The notes beneath the pieces are model-generated. The model searched no databases, was not told the DNA's origin, and saw nothing but the letters and a program-made list of their open reading frames with translations. Below, piece by piece: positions 6,057 through 10,987 of a stretch of 10,987 nt of DNA. Position numbers and translations under genes: made by a program. The stretch covers positions 1 to 10,987 of the forward strand of contig JACQIJ010000047.1 in the NCBI GenBank assembly GCA_016198545.1, in the 5' to 3' direction. The stretch comes from Pseudomonadota bacterium (lineage in GTDB: Bacteria; Pseudomonadota; Alphaproteobacteria; Micavibrionales; Micavibrionaceae). Within the stretch, counting starts at the first letter, position 1; each line of letters begins with the position of its first letter.

Positions 6057-6880
6057 TATTTCTTCCTCCTGCGGATAATGTATCTGTCCGTCCGCTTGTT
6101 CTTGCGTGTTTTGCCACCTTTGGCCGGCTGCCCCCACGGCGATACGGGGTGGCGGCCGCCCGACGTACGGCCTTCGCCGCCGCCCAGCGGGTGGTCAACA
6201 GGGTTCATCGCGACGCCGCGGTTGTGAGGCTTCTTGCCCATCCAGCGTTTACGACCGGCTTTACCGATGCTCTGGTTCATGTGATCGGGATTCGACACCG
6301 CGCCCACCGTCGCCATGCATTCCTGCGAAACCATGCGCAGCTCGCCGGAAGCAAGTTTAATCTGAGCAAAGCCCTGATCACGGCCAACGAGCTGGCCATA
6401 AGTCCCGGCGGAACGGCACAACTGGCCACCCTTACCGGCTTTTAGCTCTATATTATGGACAATCGTGCCGACCGGAATGCTTTTCAGCTTCATAGCATTA
6501 CCCGGCTTCACATCTGCCTTTTCTCCGGAGACAACCTTGTCTCCTTTTTTCAGACGTTGGGGCGCAATAATATAACGCAGATCGCCATCCTTGTACTTTA
6601 CGAGCGCAATGTGGGCCGTACGATTCGGATCGTATTCCAGACGCTCCACTTTTCCTTCAACATCGAACTTGTCGCGCCGCCAGTCGATCAAGCGGTAACG
6701 CTTTTTGTGGCCGCCTCCGCGGAAGCGCGAGGTAACGCGGCCCTGGTTATTGCGACCGCCCGTGCCCTTTTTGCCTTCTGTCAAGGTCTTTTCCGGTCCG
6801 CCCTTCCACAAATCGCTGCGATCCGTAAGGATCAGCTGTCTTGTGCCTGGCGTCATCGGTCTGAATGTTTTGAGTGCCAT
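6056..6880 (-). CDS. rplB: 50S ribosomal protein L2
   Basis: L2 is one of the largest and most conserved 50S proteins. It lies close to the peptidyl transferase centre and is needed for subunit association and peptidyl transfer. The 274-residue product matches the family length. Features are MALKTFRPMTPGTRQ at the N-terminus, GGRNNQGRVTSRFRGGGHKKRYR (41–63), the SH3-like central domain, KAGKGGQLCRSAGTYGQLV (147–165), and VAMNPVDHPLGGGEGR (223–238). His230 corresponds to the functionally important E. coli His229. The basic tail ends IIRRRKK. AAGGA lies 9 nt before the ATG, 25 nt after rplW. The TAA overlaps the rpsS ATG by one base. Confidence 0.99.
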   Translation of the reverse strand: MALKTFRPMTPGTRQLILTDRSDLWKGGPEKTLTEGKKGTGGRNNQGRVTSRFRGGGHKKRYRLIDWRRDKFDVEGKVERLEYDPNRTAHIALVKYKDGDLRYIIAPQRLKKGDKVVSGEKADVKPGNAMKLKSIPVGTIVHNIELKAGKGGQLCRSAGTYGQLVGRDQGFAQIKLASGELRMVSQECMATVGAVSNPDHMNQSIGKAGRKRWMGKKPHNRGVAMNPVDHPLGGGEGRTSGGRHPVSPWGQPAKGGKTRKNKRTDRYIIRRRKK

Positions 6881-6905
6881 TGTCTTAATCCTTCAGCTTC
6901 TTGTC

Positions 6906-7226
6906 TTAAAGTCCCGTACCCACATCGATGGTCTGTCCCTGCTCCAGCGTAATGATCGCTTTTTTTGCATCGCTGCGCATACCGAATCCGCCGCGGAAAA
7001 ACTTGGTTTTCCCTTTGGAGACCAACGTATTGATGCGCTTTACCTTGACATTGAAAAGCGTTTCCACTGCCGTCTTTATCTGCGGTTTGGTTGCCGTCAT
7101 GGGCACGCTGAACGTTACCTGCCCGTATTGCGAACCAAGCGTCGATTTTTCCGTCACTACCGGCCGGGAAATGATATCGTACATCCACGGCGCGGCTTCC
7201 AGTTTTTCTTTTTTCTTCGCAACCAT
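6906..7226 (-). CDS. rplW: 50S ribosomal protein L23
   Basis: L23 sits at the tunnel exit beside L29 and is the main docking point for trigger factor and the signal recognition particle. The 106-residue product is of usual length (95–105). The conserved N-terminal block is MYDIISRPVVTEKSTL (15–30); Glu26 in the TEK motif corresponds to the E. coli residue that binds trigger factor. Next come YGQVTFSVPMTATKPQIKTAVETLFNVKVKRINTL and the flexible basic loop KGKTKFFRGGFGMRSDAKKAIITL (71–94). The ATG lies 5 nt after the rplD stop, with AAAGGG as the ribosome-binding site overlapping the end of rplD. A short Lys-rich N-terminus precedes the core. Confidence 0.98.
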   Translation of the reverse strand: MVAKKKEKLEAAPWMYDIISRPVVTEKSTLGSQYGQVTFSVPMTATKPQIKTAVETLFNVKVKRINTLVSKGKTKFFRGGFGMRSDAKKAIITLEQGQTIDVGTGL

Positions 7227-7231
7227 TGCCG

Positions 7232-7855
7232 TTACCCTTTCAGCCTTTCCGTCAATTCCGTGACAGCATCTTTTGTCAAAACCAGCATATCGCGGCGCAA
7301 AATATCGTAAACGTTCGCGCCCGTGCTAGGCAGGACATCAAAGCCCTGCAGATTCGATGTCGCGCGGGCAAAGTTCGCATCGACTTCCTTTCCGCCGACA
7401 ATCAGGGCCGATTCACAACCCATTTTCTTCAGAGCGGCGGCCATCGGTTTCGTCTTGTGAGTCTTCGGCTTCGCTTCGTCGATGATAATCAGCTTTTTGT
7501 CTTTCGCCTTTGCCGATAAAGCCATTTTCAGGCCCAGAGCGCGCAATTTCTTCGGCAGATTCGTCGCATGGCTGCGGGGTGTGGGACCGAAAACGCGGCC
7601 GCCGCCAACCGTCTGCGGACGGCGTTTCTGGCCTGCCCGCGCCTGACCCGTGCCCTTCTGCGCATGAGGCTTTTTGCCCGTGCCGGCGACTTCCGAGACA
7701 TCTTTCGTCTTGTGCGTTCCCGCCCGGCGCTTGTTCAACTGCCAGTGCACAACACGATGCAAAACATCGTTCTTCACTTCGACGCCGAAGATGGCGTCAT
7801 CCAGATCAAGTTGACCCGCATCTTTGTTTTCAAGTGTTTTGACCGCAACTTTCAT
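7232..7855 (-). CDS. rplD: 50S ribosomal protein L4
   Basis: L4 binds domain I of 23S rRNA and extends a loop into the exit tunnel opposite L22. In E. coli it also represses the S10 operon through the mRNA leader and modulates RNase E. The 207-residue product matches the family (about 200–210). The tunnel loop spans about 44–100, with RAGTHKTKDVSEV, GTGKKPHAQKGTGQARAG and a VGGGRVFGPTPRSHA segment. It is followed by LPKKLRALGLKMALSAK and the Rossmann-like C-terminal half ending VTELTERLKG. It starts 3 nt after the rplC stop and ends 5 nt before rplW. No E. coli-like S10 leader can fit between tuf and rpsJ here, so L4 autoregulation by that route is doubtful. Confidence 0.98.
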   Translation of the reverse strand: MKVAVKTLENKDAGQLDLDDAIFGVEVKNDVLHRVVHWQLNKRRAGTHKTKDVSEVAGTGKKPHAQKGTGQARAGQKRRPQTVGGGRVFGPTPRSHATNLPKKLRALGLKMALSAKAKDKKLIIIDEAKPKTHKTKPMAAALKKMGCESALIVGGKEVDANFARATSNLQGFDVLPSTGANVYDILRRDMLVLTKDAVTELTERLKG

Positions 7856-7858
7856 GGC

Positions 7859-8629
7859 TCAGTCCTTTTTCTCTTCCGCCTTCGGCTGCTCTTCGGCCTT
7901 GGCTTCTTCAACCTTTGCTTCCTCCTGCTTTGCCTCAACGGCGGCGGATTTCGCATCGCCCTTCAGGCCCGCCGGTTTCGGCGCATCTTTCGGGAATTCT
8001 TTCTTCACAGCATCAGATACAAGAACCCAGCTTCCTGCCGCGCCCGGAACCGCGCCGCAAACCAATATGAGACCGTCCTCCGTATCGACGCTGAATACTT
8101 TCAGGTTTTGCGTCGTAACACGCTCATCGCCCAAATGGCCGGCCATCTTCTTGTTCTTGAAAACCTTGCCGGGGTCCTGACGCTGACCGGTGGAACCGTG
8201 CGAACGATGCGACACGGAAACGCCGTGCGTCGCGCGCAGGCCGCCGAAGTTCCAGCGTTTCATGCCGCCGGCAAAGCCCTTGCCCTTTGTGACGCCGACG
8301 ATATCGACAAACTGCCCAGCGACAAAGTGGTTCACACCCAGCTCAGCCCCGACAGGCAGCACGTTTTCAGGACTGACGCGGAATTCAGCCAGTTTTTTCT
8401 TCGGCTCGACTTTCGATTTAGCGAAATGGCCGCGCATCTGCTTGCTGACGCGTTTGGTCTTGGCCTTCCCGGCGCCCAGCTGAACGGCGACATAACCGTC
8501 CTTTTCCTGACTGCGCACAGCCACGACCTGACATTCATCAAGTTTCAGGACAGTCACCGGCACACGGCGCCCGCTTTCATCGAACGCCTGCGTCATACCT
8601 TCCTTCCGCGCTATCAATCCGGTTCTCAT
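7859..8629 (-). CDS. rplC: 50S ribosomal protein L3 with Lys/Glu-rich tail
   Basis: L3 starts 50S assembly near the 3' end of 23S rRNA and reaches towards the peptidyl transferase centre. The 256-residue product begins MRTGLIARKEGMTQAF. It contains VTKGKGFAGGMKRWNFGG (113–130), ATHGVSVSHRSHGSTGQRQDPGKVFK (133–158) and KKMAGHLGDERVTTQNLKV. In GQRQDPG (148–154), Gln151 aligns with the glutamine methylated by PrmB in E. coli. Family members are about 205–240 residues. From about 210 onward the product is a low-complexity tail rich in Ala, Glu and Lys (EEAKVEEAKAEEQPKAEE). GAGGTGA lies 7 nt before the ATG, one of the stronger ribosome-binding sites here. Confidence 0.98.
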   Translation of the reverse strand: MRTGLIARKEGMTQAFDESGRRVPVTVLKLDECQVVAVRSQEKDGYVAVQLGAGKAKTKRVSKQMRGHFAKSKVEPKKKLAEFRVSPENVLPVGAELGVNHFVAGQFVDIVGVTKGKGFAGGMKRWNFGGLRATHGVSVSHRSHGSTGQRQDPGKVFKNKKMAGHLGDERVTTQNLKVFSVDTEDGLILVCGAVPGAAGSWVLVSDAVKKEFPKDAPKPAGLKGDAKSAAVEAKQEEAKVEEAKAEEQPKAEEKKD

Positions 8630-8636
8630 TTTCTCT

Positions 8637-8643
8637 TCACCTC
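8637..8643 (-). promoter_or_regulatory. Ribosome binding site of rplC
   Basis: The mRNA reads GAGGTGA, 7 nt before the rplC ATG. It lies in the 54-nt rpsJ–rplC spacer. That spacer is the longest non-coding gap of the window and is otherwise A/T-rich with no clear promoter or terminator. Confidence 0.8.
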
Positions 8644-8679
8644 GGCTTTAAAATATTCCTGTCTTTTATTTCACTGTCT

Positions 8680-8691
8680 CCGCCTAGGCGG
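8680..8691. other. 12-bp perfect palindrome over the rpsJ stop codon
   Basis: The sequence CCGCCTAGGCGG equals its own reverse complement and has the rpsJ TAG near its centre. As RNA it could form at most a 4-bp stem with a CUAG loop. No U-run follows, so it is not an intrinsic terminator. It may be chance from Ala codons meeting the stop. Confidence 0.6.
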
Positions 8692-9019
8692 CAGCAGCCT
8701 GATCCATCAGCTTGATTTCAACATCAACCCCTGCCGGCAAGTCCAGTTTCATCAAAGCATCGATTGTCTGCGGCGTCGGTTCTTCAATATCCATAAGCCT
8801 CTTATGCGTACGCACCTCAAACTGCTCCATCGATTTTTTGTCGACGTGCGGCGAACGCAGAACAGAGAAAGGCTCGACGCGTGTCGGCAAAGGAATAGGC
8901 CCGCGCACGCGCGCGCCCGTACGTTTTGCGGTGCTGACGATTTCCGCCGTCGATTGATCCAGGATCCTGTGATCAAATGCTTTCAGGCGTATGCGAATGC
9001 TTTGCGTATCCATTGCCAT
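8684..9019 (-). CDS. rpsJ: 30S ribosomal protein S10 (NusE)
   Basis: S10 is a 30S head protein and, as NusE, pairs with NusB in transcription antitermination and can link ribosome to RNA polymerase through NusG. Conserved blocks are IRIRLKAFDHRILDQSTAEIV (8–28), GARVRGPIPLPTRVEPFSVLRSPHVDKKS (35–63) and EVRTHKRLMDIEEPT. S10 usually ends at about VEIKL; here MDQAAAA follows, so the product is 111 residues against about 102. Two in-frame ATGs (9017–9019 and 9011–9013) are both near purine runs (AAGGA 9 nt before the first, AAAGGG 8 nt before the second). I keep the first; the start is uncertain by two residues. It lies only 16 nt after the tuf stop. Confidence 0.96.
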   Translation of the reverse strand: MAMDTQSIRIRLKAFDHRILDQSTAEIVSTAKRTGARVRGPIPLPTRVEPFSVLRSPHVDKKSMEQFEVRTHKRLMDIEEPTPQTIDALMKLDLPAGVDVEIKLMDQAAAA

Positions 9020-9035
9020 TACCCTTTTTCCTTCC

Positions 9036-10214
<1,179 letters not shown>

Positions 10215-10253
10215 TGTCTTCTACCTTTCCTTCTTCTCTAAAAAATAAAAACC

Positions 10254-10987
10254 TCAACCGGCCAGCTTCGCTTTTACTTCTTCAACGACGTTGTTCGGCA
10301 CCGGATCGTAATGGTCGAATTGCATTGAGTAGCTCGCCCGACCCTGCGACATGGAACGCAGATTGTTGATATACCCGAACATATTTGCCAGCGGCACGAA
10401 AGCCGTGACGACTTTCGCGTTGCCGCGCTCTTCCATCGAATTGATCTGGCCCCGGCGGGAATTCAGGTCGCCGATGACGCCGCCCATGTATTCTTCCGGC
10501 GTAACAACCTCAACCTCCATGACCGGCTCCAGCAGGATCGGCTGCGCCTTCGCGATACCTTCGCGGAAAGCCGCCTTGGTCGCGATTTCGAACGCCAGCG
10601 CCGAAGAATCGACATCGTGGTAGGCGCCGTCGATCAGACGCGCCTTGAAGTCGACCACCGGGAAACCCGCGATAACGCCGGTTTCCTTCGCCTGCGCCAA
10701 GCCTTTTTCAACGCCAGGTATGTATTCTTTCGGGATCGCACCGCCGACGATTTCATTGATGAACTCGAAGCCCGAACCCTTTTCACCCGGTTCGAACACC
10801 AGCGTCAGTTTCGCGAACTGGCCCGAACCGCCGGTCTGCTTCTTGTGAGTATAACTTTCCTCATACGACTTGCCGATGGTTTCGCGATAAGCAACCTGCG
10901 GCGCGCCGATATTGGCTTCGACGCCATATGTGCGCTTCAGGATATCAATCTTGATGTCGAGGTGAAGTTCGCCCATGCCCTTTAGAA
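10254..10987 (-). CDS. fusA: Translation elongation factor EF-G, C-terminal part (5' end outside window)
   Basis: EF-G is the GTPase that drives translocation and, with RRF, ribosome recycling. About 244 residues are present, and the frame is still open at the window edge (codons Leu-Lys-Gly lie before the first visible Met). The visible part starts at the end of domain III (KGMGELHLDI). It covers domain IV with the GGSGQFAK segment and the tip region GAYHDVDSSALAF. It ends with domain V (VTPEEYMGGVIGDLNSRRGQI, then MFGYINNLRSMSQGRASYSMQFDHYDPVP). The G domain and domain II are off the window. The full protein is usually about 690–700 residues. The stop is TGA at 10254–10256, 39 nt before tuf, which is the standard str arrangement. 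Confidence 0.99.
   Translation of the reverse strand, partial: LKGMGELHLDIKIDILKRTYGVEANIGAPQVAYRETIGKSYEESYTHKKQTGGSGQFAKLTLVFEPGEKGSGFEFINEIVGGAIPKEYIPGVEKGLAQAKETGVIAGFPVVDFKARLIDGAYHDVDSSALAFEIATKAAFREGIAKAQPILLEPVMEVEVVTPEEYMGGVIGDLNSRRGQINSMEERGNAKVVTAFVPLANMFGYINNLRSMSQGRASYSMQFDHYDPVPNNVVEEVKAKLAG

Noticed and set aside
6057..6137. A 27-residue N-terminal extension of S19
   Set aside because: It reads through the end of rplB in another frame; MARSVWKGPF is the family start.
10215..10253. A possible terminator between fusA and tuf (T-rich run in the mRNA)
   Set aside because: There is no G+C-rich hairpin before the T-rich run, and the remainder is the tuf ribosome-binding region.

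Overview
The window is a continuous stretch of the conserved bacterial str–S10–spc translation gene cluster. All 21 genes lie on the minus strand, so transcription runs from the high-coordinate end to the low-coordinate end. In that order they are fusA (3' part), tuf, rpsJ, rplC, rplD, rplW, rplB, rpsS, rplV, rpsC, rplP, rpmC, rpsQ, rplN, rplX, rplE, rpsN, rpsH, rplF, rplR and rpsE (5' part). Gene order and protein sequences (391/392-residue EF-Tu with a short AITKYF…AYDQID switch I approach, the L29 core, the EF-G KGMGELHLDI motif, the zinc-free long S14) point to an alphaproteobacterium. I cannot place it lower than class. The ribosomal genes are roughly 40–58 % G+C in the lines I counted, and tuf is clearly richer (about 60–68 %).

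Layout: 10987–9036 holds the elongation factors EF-G (C-terminal ~244 residues) and EF-Tu. From 9019 to 3436 lies the S10 block (S10, L3, L4, L23, L2, S19, L22, S3, L16, L29, S17). From 3433 to 1 lies the spc block (L14, L24, L5, S14, S8, L6, L18, S5). Every intergenic gap is short. The largest is 54 nt (rpsJ–rplC), two neighbours overlap or nearly overlap (rplB/rpsS as TAATG, rplN/rplX as GTGATG), and no stretch over 300 nt lacks a gene. I see no promoter, intrinsic terminator, tRNA, rRNA, CRISPR or mobile element, so the whole window is probably one transcriptional unit or a few overlapping ones.

The products work together. The L and S proteins are structural and functional parts of the 50S and 30S subunits, and EF-Tu and EF-G drive aminoacyl-tRNA delivery and translocation on the same ribosome. 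Grouping them allows coordinated expression.

This is an ordinary core region and I found no new biological system. The points worth a second look are small. Several ribosomal proteins carry low-complexity C-terminal tails (S17 very long and basic, L29 with a CNKC motif, S19 Ala/Pro-rich, L3 Lys/Glu-rich). The tuf gene has a distinct base and codon composition. The tuf and rpsN genes share a similar purine-rich leader, and a 12-bp palindrome sits over the rpsJ stop codon.
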